A stretch of 64,000 nucleotides of DNA from Cinnamomum chago (GCA_038049695.1 CP142459.1:68130001-68194000); one strand, 5' to 3'; counted from the first letter of the stretch, positions 22,901 through 35,377 are shown. Notes: a model not told the origin generated them from the letters alone. Translations and numbers: made by a program.

Positions 22901-25882
22901 TGGAGGTAAGCGGTGGGCATAAGTAACTGTGGTGCCTGATCTAAGGTCTGGATTAAAGATTCTCACATTTGACTCTCATCAAGGGTTTGCTTGAATCACC
23001 TCATACAAGATCCCAACACAATGTCTCAATTTCATACCAATTGCTCGCCTATGCCATTATATGAACTTGTGCAAACATTCCCACTTACAACCAATTTTTC
23101 CCACATTGCTGAACATATCCATTGGGCTGATAAGGTGAGTGGTGAGTATTGTGGGGCCCATTATGGTGATTATTCACGAATTATAGTTCAAGATGATCCT
23201 GGGATAGGGAAGGGGTGATTGGGTGAGTGTGGTATGTGTTAATAATGATAGGCTCAGGAAGGAGTGCATGTTGACAATCAGGAAAATCTACTTATGGTCT
23301 ATCATCTGTGTGGCAAATTGGTAATCGTTATTGACAGTGCTTTTCTAAAGGGGACCTTTGTAATGTTCATCATCGTCATCATCAACAAAGCCTTGTACCA
23401 ACTATGTTAGGGTCGGCTGCATGAATTATGTTTCTCCATTTCGATCTATCTTGAGCCAAATCATCAGATAAGTTACACTTCTTCATATCTATTTTTACTA
23501 CCTACATCCACGTCCTCCATCAACCTTCATGGCCAAACTTTTCCTTACCGGCGCCGTTACTGGTCTGCGTTGGACATGCCCAAACCATCTCAAACGAGTT
23601 TCTCTAATTTTATCCCCTATTGTTAGGGACCTTTGTAATGTTAAATTGTATAATTTATGTTCCATTGCACTACGGTAAATAGAATAATTTGAGCTTCTTA
23701 TGAGAAAAGTCTATAATCTACAACTTCCCATTAGATAGACATGCCCTAGTAAAGATAGTTAAAGATTAGGATATAATCTACTCAAGTAGGGACCTTTGTA
23801 ATGTTAAATTGTATAATTTATGTTCCATTGCACTACGGTAAATAGAATAATTTGAGCTTCTTATGAGAAAAGTCTAGAATCTACAACTTCCCATTAGATA
23901 GACATGCCCTAGTAAAGATAGTTAAAGATTAGGATATAATCTACTCAAGTATATGTTAATATATTAAAGCAATATATTTATTCTTTTCTTTTCATGATAA
24001 CCTGCCATGATGTGCATGCCCCATTGTTATTGTTATATAAGTGGATTGATCTTCCACATCACATATGTACCATCTTATGCTTATATGTTTCTCTTGGGAG
24101 ATGCAACAGTGGTCGTGACTCATGAGTAATGATCATAAAGCTGAAATTTGAAACTGACCGATGAGTGCATTTTGATGCAGTGCTACATCCAGCAGCATTT
24201 TAGATCGGGCCATCGATTCAGAAGAATCTCAGCATAATGATTTTCTTAGGCTGGTAAGAGTATTTCCTCTTGGTGTGGGACTAGATTTAATTATCTTCCA
24301 CCAATGAAAACTATTTGGCAACTCATCTATCGCATATATGTTATCAATGCATGTTATTCCAGACCATCAAAATCATGGTTACATTGTTGATTGAGTTAAA
24401 AAGTTGTGGAGTTGTTGATCGAGAAATTCTACCAATCTAATTAGTGGACAGAAAATGCTTGTTAAGAAACTGGAAAGTGATACAAATATAATTGGTCCAT
24501 TCAGATAGTCAAGATCTTCCTGTCACATGATTTCTGGGCTATATGTGAAAGGCATAGCAGTCCTCTTCTGCTGATTAAAATTGAGGTCACATACCTGATA
24601 CCACCATTGACAGTTTGAATTTGCACTTACATTGTCTATCTGTTTTTCTGTAGGAGCATGTTGAGGGTTATCATGAGCTAACTGCGAAAACAAAGACCTT
24701 CTTTTCCGCTGCCATTGCACTATGGGATGCAGAGTTCTATGTCAAGGTGGACGATGATGTTCATGTAAATCTTGGTAACAACATTTCTGGACTTAATCCA
24801 TATGATGATTGGTTTTCTTTCAGCACCAATGATTACTGGACTCCCATTGATTTATTTTGCGTGTCCAGGTATGCTAGTTGCATCTCTTGCCCGTCACAGA
24901 TCGAAGCCCAGAGTCTACATGGGATGCATGAAGTCTGGACCAGTTTTGTCACAAAAGTAATTCTCTTGGATCTTTCTGATGGTCCCTTTTCACGAGAACA
25001 TTCTTCGATCTGCATTTGCCCTTATGCACTGGGGTGATACATGAATTATTTTTGTAGGAACGTGAAGTATCATGAACCTGAATACTGGAAATTCGGAGAG
25101 GAAGGAAATAAATACTTCAGGCATGCAACCGGGCAAATTTATGCAATATCAAAGGATTTGGCTACATACATTTCAATTAACCAGTAAGAAAGAATGTGCT
25201 GATTTGTCATGCAATGTTGATTGTTTCTTTGACTTGATATGCTGAAGGGCTGGTGATTATGTGTGCAGGCCTATATTGCACAAGTATGCCAATGAAGATG
25301 TGTCGCTTGGTGCTTGGTTTATTGGACTTGAAGTTGAGCACATAGATGAACGCAGCATGTGCTGTGGTACTCCACCAGGTAAGAGAAGCATGGACATGAT
25401 CTTCACCCAACGATATGCATTTGTTATTGAGCCTCGAGTTCTACATGTGAAAGATCAAGGTTCTGCAATGCAGAATGTTGAACTAATTGGTCCTAACATG
25501 GATAGCCCATGCCTTAGAAAACCTAGATTAAAATATCCTAGCCATCTAGAGCATGGTCTTTCCACTATGGGGCTGATAGGATTAGCTGCCTGGATAGTTG
25601 GATGAAGGGGCCCGGTTCCACATACTTTAGCCCACCATATCCTTGGGTGGAGGAGCTCCTACTATTTGCTTGTAAGGAAATCGCTATTTGGACACCGTGT
25701 TCATGAAATCAGTTGTTGTTTTTTATTATCCAGATTGTGAATGGAAGGCGCAGGCTGGAAATGTATGCATTGCATCATTTGATTGGAGTTGCAGTGGAAT
25801 TTGCAAATCAGTGGAGAAGATCGGAAGTGTTCATGCGAAATGTGGTGAAGGAGATGGAGCTGTTTGGAGTGCTTTGTTCTGA
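19984..25882 (+). CDS. Beta-1,3-galactosyltransferase (GT31), Golgi type II protein
   Basis: The family adds beta-1,3-galactose to glycans such as arabinogalactan chains in the Golgi; the acceptor here is not known. Eleven exons keep one frame of 397 residues: 19984-20075, 20381-20477, 20637-20695, 20804-21018, 22162-22225, 24181-24253, 24654-24774, 24869-24956, 25058-25183, 25269-25378, 25734-25882; all junctions are GT-AG. Residues 12-30 form the signal anchor (core [16 protein letters not shown]). The DUF4094-like stem contains [12 protein letters not shown] and LDKTIS. The catalytic domain starts at [18 protein letters not shown] and holds the metal-binding DDD at 233-235 (VKVDDDVHV), then [23 protein letters not shown] and NEDVSLG. 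The C-terminal [14 protein letters not shown] and cysteine-rich tail are typical. The large introns after exons 4 and 5 hold repeats, including a LINE fragment. Nothing seems truncated. Confidence 0.94.
23368..23625 (-). mobile_element. 5'-truncated LINE (3' end of ORF2) in intron 5
   Basis: On the minus strand the right part encodes the C-terminal ORF2 signature [19 protein letters not shown]. The left end finishes in GTTGATGATGACGATGATG, the GAT-repeat tail common in plant LINE 3' ends. A 17-bp direct repeat GGGACCTTTGTAATGTT lies at 23351-23367 and 23626-23642, as expected for target duplication. It sits in antisense to the galactosyltransferase, inside its fifth intron. Confidence 0.85.
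23626..23951 (+). repeat. 163-bp tandem duplication
   Basis: Two copies, 23626-23788 and 23789-23951, differ at only one position by eye (TCTATAATCT versus TCTAGAATCT). The copy starts coincide with the 17-bp target duplication of the neighbouring LINE. The near identity implies a recent event inside the intron. Confidence 0.93.
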
Positions 25883-28800
25883 GGTTAAAAAGGGCAGCCA
25901 ATGATTTGATTGGAGAATCAATTTTCCACTGGCACTGAAGTTAATGATCTCCTTAAGAACATCAGGATGGGGTGTCAGAATCAAGGTGATGTTTTAAAAC
26001 CTTGCAAATACCAACCTGGCTCTTGGAGGGTCCATCGGAGCATTGATACTGAGACATTTTTCTCATCATTGAGATCTCTCTGGTTTGTTAGTTGTTCAGA
26101 TTGGTATCATTTCGGGAATTTGTATTTTTTTTTTTTTTTTTTTTTTTGGTCCTATTCAATTTTTTCCATAGGTTATTGAACTACTTTTTTCCTTTTTAGG
26201 ATAGAAAGAGAATAAGATTCTTGAAGAGTGAGGGGGTTTGCTGTTGGGGCTGTGATTGTTCTGTAGCTTACGCGGTCCTGTTGGATGTGTCTGGGTGGTC
26301 AGGCAATGTTGTGCTGGTTAGGTACTGTGAAATATATGTGCAGCCCCCATGTTGTAATAACCGGATTAATGTTTTTTAATGTGTCATTTATATGCATACA
26401 CCTTTTTATGTTACATTCTATATCCCAGATGGGTTTAAATATTTTGTGGAACTCTCTTTTTTTCATTTTTTCTGGGTTGGGTTAGTGGTCATGTGTGATT
26501 CCCTTAACTTGGAGACCCAGGGAACAATCCCTGTACATGTTACTGTTACTTAGGTCCCAACACCACTCAACCATGAGTGTGTTGACTCTTGTTCAACTCA
26601 TTTTTGAATCAACCTTCTTTTGCCTCTGTATGGACAATTAACGGCCACCGTGATTTGGCATTTGAACATATGATGCCCAGCTACGGCATGGATCCAATGA
26701 GAGGACTCGTCATAGATACCATAAGTACATGAGTTTTCTATATTACAAAGAAAGCATTAGATATGGTACGACACAATACATTACCCATTTTGAAGAATCC
26801 GTGCATCGTAGGTTAAAACAATACCTGCCAAGTAGGGTTTCTAATTTCTTTTCAATCCCAAATTCATGGCTGTATAGATAATTGTTTGTGGTGCCAAAAT
26901 CGAACAGTTTGCAACTGGGGGCTCATAATCCAGATGAGTAGAGGCTTTTTTTTAAAAAAATTTATATCAGTTCATAAGTTAAGAATTTGGATGAGCTTAG
27001 TTCCCATTGACCAGGCACAGATTTGATGTGCACGAATCTCAAATATGGCATCATGGTTTTTTGATGGATGGTTTTCGCTTGGCTATTATTAGATATATGT
27101 TAATTGTAGGAAAACTTCAATTTGATCCACCTTGGCCTTTTCACATCGCATGCGAATGGTGTAGCGCCCTAGTTCAATGCCTGGCGTAGCCTGCATTTTC
27201 ATAATTCAAGTCAGTCATCAGCTCTAACACCCATTATAACGTTTCTATCTAAATTTTCAAAGAAACATTAAGTGGGCCAACATTAGATCGATCACACATG
27301 AGGGAGTCTAGTCAGTCTACTCATTTCTATCTCAAACAAGAGGAAAGTAAACAAGTTCATCATGTATTTCGGATATAGTCAAATCCAATGGTAACCATCT
27401 TACATATTTGAATAATTACATTTTGAACACCACGTAGCTAGCGTGTTAGAGCTGATGACCAGCTTGGATTTTGAAAATGTGGCTCCCACCCTACATTAAA
27501 GAAGGGCGTTGCACCGTACCATACCATAGAAGAGCGCGCTGCATTGTAGGTTTGCCCTTAGCCATTCATACCAAACACTATTTAGGACTTTTAAAATTGA
27601 AGTCCTACCTGCTTATTAAACCTTGATGGTAGATCATAGATATGGCTAACTTAAATGCCTCATATGTGGTGGAGCCACCAGGCCTTCCAAACAGGTCCAA
27701 GTCAGAGTCAGCCCTACTATTTTAAAGCCTCCCATGCTTCTACTGAAGTAATATCTGTTTTGCAAGTGATAAAAGCAAAATTGCTAGTAAAGTAATTTCA
27801 ACCCTCAAAGATATTATTTTATCACATTTGGTAGGTCACAACAGATGAGAAAGAGTTTGGGACATGCTTTTACTTTATCATGTGGTGATGTCATACTACT
27901 TTACATTACTTTACCTTATAGAAACAAATGCATAGTTGTATTACTAGTAAGCTTGCAACAAATTTCTAAAACAAACTCCATTTTGTGCTATATATAGAAA
28001 TAATTTGGACCATTCAAAATAAATATCATCTCATCCATTATATCTTCGAGTTTGACCTTTATCGCGGGTGGCCCACGATGCCTAATCAGTCTCTCATCAT
28101 GACCGAATCATCATCCATGCCATAAATGCAGGAAGCAGATCAGTCCTCCTGACCGTTCACCCTGCAATTAAATTCAAGCACTCAGTGTACGATATGAGCC
28201 AATCTGGACCGTAGATCAAGGGCAGATCAGAAGCAATAAATCGAGCGGCAGTGAGACGGGTTCGAAGTGTCCACGTCGGGCGATTAAATCGTCCTCCTCG
28301 TTACTCGGGCTCCCTCGTTTCCCGATCCTCGGCTCCCGCTGACCCCGACACTTCCAATCCAAGTCTTCACACATCCAGCCGTCCGTTTCTCTGCATCCAA
28401 CGGTCCTCTTCTCTCCATCCATCCATTCATCCGCATTTGCCGATTTCTCTCGTAAACGTGCTTCTCGGAAACGACAGCAAATGCCGAATCATGAAAAATT
28501 GCAGAATGCAGCTTGATTTTGGTAGTGCTGCAAAGGAGTCTTTCTCTAATTAATCTTATTTTGATCGAATTCCTTCCATCTTTATCTATAGTTTTTGTGG
28601 GTAATGTTGTGTATTCGGGATTTTACCAATGATTAACTATAAGTTCATATGTACACTCTCACAAGAGCACATGTGCGGGAGAAAATCTCACTCCAATTGC
28701 AGGAGTTCACAAAACCTCCTTTCACTGTGGTTTGGTCAGTGTGGTAGCCTAGTAGAACAGTCTCTTTTGGGCTGTAGGAAATTGTGGTGAATCATATCAT

Positions 28801-30082
28801 ACAAAAATGGATGCTAATCAAAATATTACATGTTTGTATTTTAAACTTTTCTTTCGACAATCTTAGAACTTGTTTGTTTGCATGAAGGGTGAAATGAAAT
28901 AAGATTAAGATCAAATCAAAAGAGAGAAAAAGAAGAGGGAGTTGAGAGTAAAATCACTAAAACAAAAAAAACAAAAAAAATTTACTCGTTCCCTTGTTTT
29001 TATCATTTAGTGGCTTTTAAAATGCTTTTTTTTTGTCATTTAGTGCTTTTAAGATATAATAGCTTCATTTGCTATCATTGTATAATGAAAAATTTATTGG
29101 GCGAGCATTTTCTCTTACTCCATGTGGATCTATAAATCTCTCTTTCTATCTTCATCCTTTCTTTATCCCTCTCAATTTTTTCTCTCACAAAATGTCTAAC
29201 AAGCGACAAACAATTTTTTCTTCATTACTTCTCCAATGAAACATTCTCAGGATGATGCCAAATAGTACTTTAGTTTCTCTCCATTAACATATTTTCTTAA
29301 CCATCTAATTGGGCATTTTCTCCCTAATTCAATTAGACTTCAAACTAGGTAGCTAATCTTATCTTCTGTTGGAGGACATATTACCCTAGGCCAAAAAGAA
29401 AGAGTGAAAACTGGGAAAATGATGTCAAAGGCACAAAACGTTCCTCCAGAAGAACTGGGTTGCGTGCACGTGAAATGGCTACAGTAGAGAAAATGCTGGA
29501 TTAATAATAAGGTAATGATGACAGAGAATCCTTTTGTTTTGCCTTTGAATTATCTGAGAGAGAGGACTGTGCATAGTGTTTTCTGTGCATGGACAGTGCC
29601 ACCTGCATGTATCATAAATGTAACTTTAATAGAGACCAGTCACTCGGTTGTTCCCACAGCACATGAATTACTTGTTTGTTGGATGACCACAGGCTTCTGG
29701 ACTGCCAAAAGAATACCATTTAGTTTGATTTTTTTTTTGAATGCTTGGATTGTAGAGGCAAGAAAAACTTTTACCCAACAAGATTATGATTTAACTAAGA
29801 TTAGAGGGATGATAATAGCTATAAAAAAACTATTATAGATAGAATTCAGTAATGAAAAAGGAATTATCACAGAAAACTTCTACATATTTGGTTTTATGGC
29901 AACTCACTTCATTTTACAGGATTAGTTAAGAACGCCATCAATAAAACACGCAAAAAGTAAAGCAAGAGAGAATTGTAAATCTGTAAGAAGACTAACAACA
30001 TGTTGCACAGATTAAGAAATTAGGTCATCCAGAAGGATCATATGTCTTTATATAATGTATTCGTAATCTTGAGATGGGGAGG
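25883..30082. other. Intergenic spacer between galactosyltransferase and MIR166 region
   Basis: It holds the galactosyltransferase 3' UTR, a T-run at about 26117-26138, a MULE-type MITE at 27158-27515 and a GC-rich island at about 28200-28480 that looks like a promoter or leader but carries no recognisable protein. The rest is AT-rich, without genes I can support. Confidence 0.6.
27158..27515. mobile_element. MITE with 73-bp terminal inverted repeats
   Basis: The arm 27158-27230 (GGTGTAGCGCCC...CATCAGCTCTAACAC) matches the reverse complement of 27443-27515 (GGTGCAACGCCC...CATCAGCTCTAACAC) with roughly three quarters identity; the inner 15 bases are identical. The long arms around a 212-bp AT-rich core suggest a MULE-derived MITE. 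No target duplication was resolved, and the outer ends may extend further. Confidence 0.7.
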
Positions 30083-30097
30083 ATCCTACTGCAGTTT

Positions 30098-30275
30098 TTT
30101 TTTTTTTTGATAACGTAGGGTTCCCAGCCCTTTGGGCCAGAATAATCCCTACGGGCCCAGGAGAGAAAGCCGGGTAAAATTCCCCTGTGGCCCTAGTGTG
30201 GTAGAGCAGTTTCGAACCCACAACCTCCGGGTGCAAACCGTAGCCCTAGGCCAACTGAGCTACCCCTCGGGGTTA
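30098..30275 (-). mobile_element. tRNA-derived SINE
   Basis: On the minus strand the element begins TTAACCCCGAGGGGTAGC and contains box A (TAGCTCAGTTGG) and box B (GGTTCGAAAC) spaced as in a tRNA promoter. It ends in an A-run seen as the T-run at 30095-30108. The 15-bp target duplication ATCCTACTGCAGTTT / ATCCTAGTGCAGTTT flanks it (30083-30097 and 30276-30290). It is not a functional tRNA gene, since the acceptor stem is not closed. Confidence 0.9.
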
Positions 30276-30525
30276 ATCCTAGTGCAGTTTAGTTTCTTTG
30301 GATCTAATATTACAATGGCTCCTTGTTACAGTGCTCTAGCTAGCCCCTAACCATCTAATTGAGATGTCTGGTATTCAAATTTTAGAGGCCTACTGAAGAG
30401 TGGAGAGACATTTTATAATTGCCTCATCATCTGTGTCATGTTTTCTTGATGTCCCATCACAAAGACAAGTTGAGAACCCGTCATTTCTGTGGTTTCATAG
30501 AAAATTGGGTGTGTATATATTTGAA

Positions 30526-30668
30526 CAAAAAGTCTACTTGGACAAACTTTTTGGCCAGAATTTTGGCCAACCCATATGGTTTCCATTGAATATCACTATG
30601 ATATTCAATGGAAACCATATGGGTTGGCCAAAATTCTGGCCAAAAAGTTTGTCCATGTAGCATTACTG
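30526..30668. mobile_element. Hairpin MITE, MULE-like, copy 2 of 4 (near-perfect palindrome)
   Basis: The 143-bp element is flanked by the perfect 9-bp repeat ATATTTGAA (30517-30525 and 30669-30677). Its ends are CAAAAAGTCTACTTGG and, inverted, CAGTAATGCTACATGG. Between them an almost perfect 60-bp inverted repeat (TTGGCCAACCCATATGGTTT on one arm) meets at a centre of only a few bases. The interior is unrelated to the other three copies beyond the shared ends. It lies about 270 bp upstream of the MIR166 TATA box. Confidence 0.9.
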
Positions 30669-30936
30669 ATATTTGAATGGCTTGTGTAAAAATAACAAAA
30701 GAGCAGGTAGGAGCATCCGGAAATTAAGAAAAAGAGAGAGAAGAGGGGATGTAGACAGAGTGGTAGGTTTGTCTGATTATGGGTGGGCAGGTAACAGGGG
30801 TTGAGTTGACTGGCTTCACAAGTTCACTTTACACCTGGGAAATGAAAGCAACAACAGAAGGATTCATTCATTTAATTGAGAGGGCCCGAAGTTAATTGCC
30901 TTCTAGTTTTCATCAAATTCCAATTTGGAATGTTAG

Positions 30937-30943
30937 TATAAAT
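30937..30943 (+). promoter_or_regulatory. TATA box of the MIR166 transcription unit
   Basis: TATAAAT lies 167 bp before the first miR166* sequence and is followed by a CT-rich stretch (30998-31018), a common start-region layout in plant MIR genes. The transcription start is inferred near 30965-30975. Confidence 0.55.
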
Positions 30944-31094
30944 CCCAGTTAGTTTGTTAGTATTGCCCAAGTCTTCAAATTGAGAACCACCCCATCATCT
31001 CTCTCTCTCTCTCTCTCTGAAAGATGGTCCTTTGGGAGTCCAGATCTTTCCATGCATCTGTGATTCAAGTAGCGCATGTACATAAAAAATGGAA

Positions 31095-31175
31095 TGTTTG
31101 AAGGGAATGTTGGCTGGCTCGGGGCTTTCTTAATAGGGAAGCTTCGGACCAGGCTTCATTCCCCTCAAATCTTCT
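31095..31175 (+). ncRNA. MIR166: MIR166 precursor hairpin, first copy
   Basis: The 21-nt mature miR166 sequence (TCGGACCAGGCTTCATTCCC plus one C) occupies 31144-31164 on the 3' arm. The star strand GGAATGTTGGCTGGCTCGGG is on the 5' arm at 31104-31124. The duplex leaves the expected two-base 3' overhang, and the stem extends outward through TTTGAAGG / CCTCAAA. The loop is short (19 bases). miR166 guides cleavage of class III HD-ZIP mRNAs (PHB, PHV, REV, CNA, ATHB8 types) and so patterns leaf polarity, vasculature and meristems. A second hairpin follows 130 bases downstream, and both probably come from one primary transcript. Confidence 0.93.
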
Positions 31176-31221
31176 TCTTCTACGATCAATCTCTTCTGCC
31201 ATTCAGAGCTATTGTTCAAGT

Positions 31222-31326
31222 TAGATTGTGGAGAATGTTGTCTGGCTCGACGTCATATAGTCCATAGCTGTACTATTATTTGTCACTAGATGACCTCGGA
31301 CCAGGCTTCATTCCCCTCAACCAAAA
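31222..31326 (+). ncRNA. MIR166: MIR166 precursor hairpin, second copy
   Basis: The same 21-nt mature sequence recurs at 31296-31316. A different star strand, AGAATGTTGTCTGGCTCGAC at 31232-31252, is closer to the usual miR166* than that of the first hairpin. The terminal loop is longer (about 43 bases) and closed by GTCAT/ATGAC. The two precursors share little outside the duplex arms, so the tandem arrangement is old. They lie 75-80 bases apart in the same orientation, and no terminator or promoter is seen between them. Confidence 0.93.
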
Positions 31327-31949
31327 TTTGCTGCTGCTGCTTCTTCTTCTCTCTCATATTCAGTATATCTCAGTATATCAATATGAATAACGTTTCTTTT
31401 ATTAACTTTTTACTTGTTTCATTTGGTCTTGAGTAACATACCATATCACAAGCGTTCATTGACTTTGTAATAACACATCTTTTTTAACTTTCATGTTTGC
31501 TTTTGTTTATGCATGCATATCCATGTAAAAATTTTCTTTCCCGCTCATTCATGGGGCTCTCTTCTTCTCCTTCTTCTTCTTTTCTTCTTAAGATACATGT
31601 CTTTCTTTTCTAATATAGATTTGTCATTTGTCATTGCTTTTCTCATGGATTTTATTTCTGTGTTAAAAGAGGGCCCATTTGTTCTCATGTAATGTGCAAG
31701 ATGAATGCCACGCCAAAATTTACCATTAATAAACGCAAACTGCTCTATGCTTGCTAGGTTTAGGCGTCTCTGTGGCGAAGGAACAAGCCTCTTCTAATTC
31801 TAGGCTATTGGGTTTTCTGCTATAACCATACATATTTACCATGCTACAAGTTTGCAACGACCCATTAAGGTGAAAAAAATCTCCCCCTTTACCCAAATTT
31901 CTTTCTATCTCTACCCAAATTTCTATCTATATGCAAAGTAAACCATTCA

Positions 31950-31994
<45 letters not shown>

Positions 31995-32526
31995 ATGTCT
32001 ACCCATTTTTATTATATTCACCCTTCCTTTCTACTTTTCATTGTTACGTACGTACACATTTCTAAACTTTTGGTGCAGTTGTGACGAACAAGGTTTGTAA
32101 ATGCCATATGGAAGTACGAAGCTCATATCTCCTCACTTTAATGTGATAAGCAGTGACATGAAAGTGCAGCTCTCAGTTCATATTTTTGTTTGGAAAGGGC
32201 TGACTCAAAGGAATCGAGATGCCATAGATGGAACTAAAGAGAAATGAGCTAATTAGTTCCTGTTTGCCGGGTTGTGGGGCTATGAATTGTGGAGATGAAA
32301 AGTTAGACAGATGGACAATCCTGTCAATCCATGTATTTTATTATAATGGTTTAAATGGTGATGAGGGTTTATTTTCTTCTATAGAGAGCTCCTGAGGATT
32401 GGTGGTAACATTTCCATGGCAGATGTGTTGTCAATTGTCATACACACGATTCTGATAGCATTTGCCTTCAAAAAATCTAAACAAATACACCCAGATATAA
32501 AGAACTCAAGGAAGGAAGTAAAAAAA

Positions 32527-32567
<41 letters not shown>

Positions 32568-35341
32568 GGTCCATAAAATACATTAATTTGGGTCTGGATT
32601 CATTTCACTTTTTTTGTTTATTGGTATTATAGCAAGGTGCTGGGTCAAGACTCGCACATGCAAGATAATAGGAACTCGCACATGCAAGACAACCAGCCCT
32701 GTTCACCAGGTGGTAAGACCATTCCCATTTTTTGATCGATCGATGGTCGGACGTTTCTCAGAAAATGAGACCACAGATCGTGGAAGCCAAGACCTTCTCC
32801 TATGTAGTGGTTGTCTGATTTCTGTATGTACGAAAATAGCCAAGACCTTCTTCTATGTCCAACAATATACATGTATTAGAAATTGTACAATGCAGTTTTA
32901 CTATATAGATGTGGTCTCCCATCCAATTAAGATGGATAAGAATAAAGTAATAGACTCTACCCCCCCATGCAGATTGCAGAGTGCACAATAATGGAGAAAT
33001 GGACTAGAGTCTTCATTAGATAAATGGGTTTTGGTAGCATCTCATCATGACCTGTGTTAGATATCTGTTACACCTACTTGGGGTTTGCTGGACCCAACAT
33101 GTTCCCAACTCTTGTCTCACTCTGTGTAAAGTAAGGAGATGGTTGAACATCTCTTAAAATTGAGTGAAATACATCAATGAATTAACCACGTGTATGAAAT
33201 AAAATTAGCTTTAATTTCGAACTTATATCACTCTTGGATCAAGTAAAGGCGAGCCCTACATAACGGCAGCAACAAATGTAGATTTTAGTGTAGTGAAAAA
33301 AAAAAAAAGTATTTCACTTTCCACGCCTCTCCTAATAAGTTCAAAGCATAAAACATTTGTTCATTTCTATGAAATCAAATGAATGCATGAAATGAAAATG
33401 AGTAATGGTTCCAAACTCAACTAGCGTCATGTTCTCCAAAGTTGGGAGTATGGTCCACTTGACATAATCATCTAATTTGGAGGCTATGGCCCATTTGTAA
33501 ACAGGACTATCTATCTATTATCTTGATTGTTTGAAAATGATAATCATGCATATGATGTAAGTAGGGTTTGTCCATGACAATTTGATATATTTTCGGTTTT
33601 CAAAATAATGGCAATTACAATGATTAGATTAACTGCACCATCTTCTATTCAATTTCTCGTGTTAGTATTGATGTTTGAGTTAGTACTAACAAAAATTCTA
33701 CTTGGCCCGACCCTGGGACCGAATCCTGGCCCGGTCCCCAGGTCGGGGCCAAGTAGCACTGCTGTAGTACTAATATTGAGGGAGGTGGTGCATTTAAGTG
33801 GATTGGATTTGAAATTTTGGGTCCCACTCATTACGTTTGAGGAACTGGATCCAACCTTTTCAGACACATCTTTATACAAGTTTTTGGCTGGTTTAGCAGC
33901 TGGAAGATATTGAAAAGTTTATAAATGTGGTTGTGGGTTTTGATGCCTTTGATCTGGCTGCCTACTTGGAAGGCCACGCTTATCTGGAAGTGAAAAATGA
34001 GCTGAAAGCCGAGGGGAGGAGGAGATGATCTTACAAGAAAAAGGAAAAGAGAAATTCCCTTTCCTTACAGATCATCAGCCATCAGGCTATTGTTGCTTAC
34101 AAATTGAGAGGATTTCCTCATGTGTAAGTCAAGCACACCTATTCTTGCAACATCAATCCCAGTTTATTGAGTTTTATTGTTTCCTTTAGAGGTGGCTAAT
34201 TGATAATAACCGTTGATTACCAATAGAAAAGAAAGGTCCAAAGGTTTCAATAATTGATTGAGCGAAATCAATTCCATACAAAGTAATCTAACTGAGATTT
34301 ATTGTTTTGAAGTTTAGGGGCCACTTAACTACACTGCTTCTTTTTTTAGATTCAATCCAGCTGTGAATACAGCTCCAATGAGTTTCAAATTGTGGGGGGG
34401 GGGGGTGGGGGGGTGGATAATGAGCATAGGGTGAGCGGACCAATTTTAAGTGGATCTCATTGTTCTTACACACAAATGTTATAACAAAAATGTAACGAAC
34501 TGTTGCTTGAAAAAATTGTTACAAGCCTTAAAAAAGTTGTAACAATTTTTTTTCAAATTCTAAGTTATGCCAACATGAGAAACGGAGCTAGCACTTGTGA
34601 GAGCTAGTCTCTACCTTTTTCACCCGAGATGGGTGTCAAATCCACCTGAAAATAATCATAGTCCTATTTTGTCCACAGGTGTTCTTTTTTTTTTCTTGGT
34701 ATACCTAATCCATCATTTTCAACTTGTGACTTTTTTTTTTTTTTTGGGGGGGAGGGTGGGGGTGCGCTTAAACCTTGCTACTGTTGCATCCCCACGAAGA
34801 CTTGTAAGTCCACAATTTGTTTAAGAAAAGGACCATTGATGAAAAACTCAAAGCCTCAACTCCATTAGATCTCAAATGATTCAATCAGAACTTGATACTG
34901 CAATGACTGGAGCAGAACTCAATTGAATTGGTCAAAATCCAATTAAGAATTGAAGCTCCTTCTAGACCCCTTTTTTTCTTTCTCATCTTTTCTTCTTTTT
35001 TTTTTTTTTAAAAACTATGTCACGACTAGGTCAACTGATTTAGATTTCACTGGGTTTTCCATTTTTATGTATTATTGATTGACGACTTTACAGACTTTCA
35101 GTCCAGTTGTGGAGTCAATTCAACTTTAGCTTCTGTGCTAATCAGAGTTTTTGAGTTTTTAAATAACAAACAGTATATCAGGTAACCCAAGGTGGAGCAA
35201 CATATTGTGGCCACTATTCTAAAGCCTATAGACATTTTCTTGATTTTATAAACTACAATATATTTTTCTAGATTTGTAATGCATCATTAGCATGTTATAT
35301 TCGAAATTACAATTTAGAAAAAGATTGTTTCTTCAAAAGGG

Positions 35342-35377
<36 letters not shown>

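Noticed and set aside
23626-23951. CRISPR-like direct repeats
   Set aside because: A two-copy tandem duplication in a plant intron without spacers; no CRISPR array exists in the window.
30180-30275. tRNA-like sequence with boxes A and B
   Set aside because: It lies within a SINE with target duplications and lacks a closed acceptor stem, so it is not a tRNA gene.
33608-33913. 101-codon plus-strand frame
   Set aside because: It runs through a hairpin MITE and its target duplications, with no recognisable protein.
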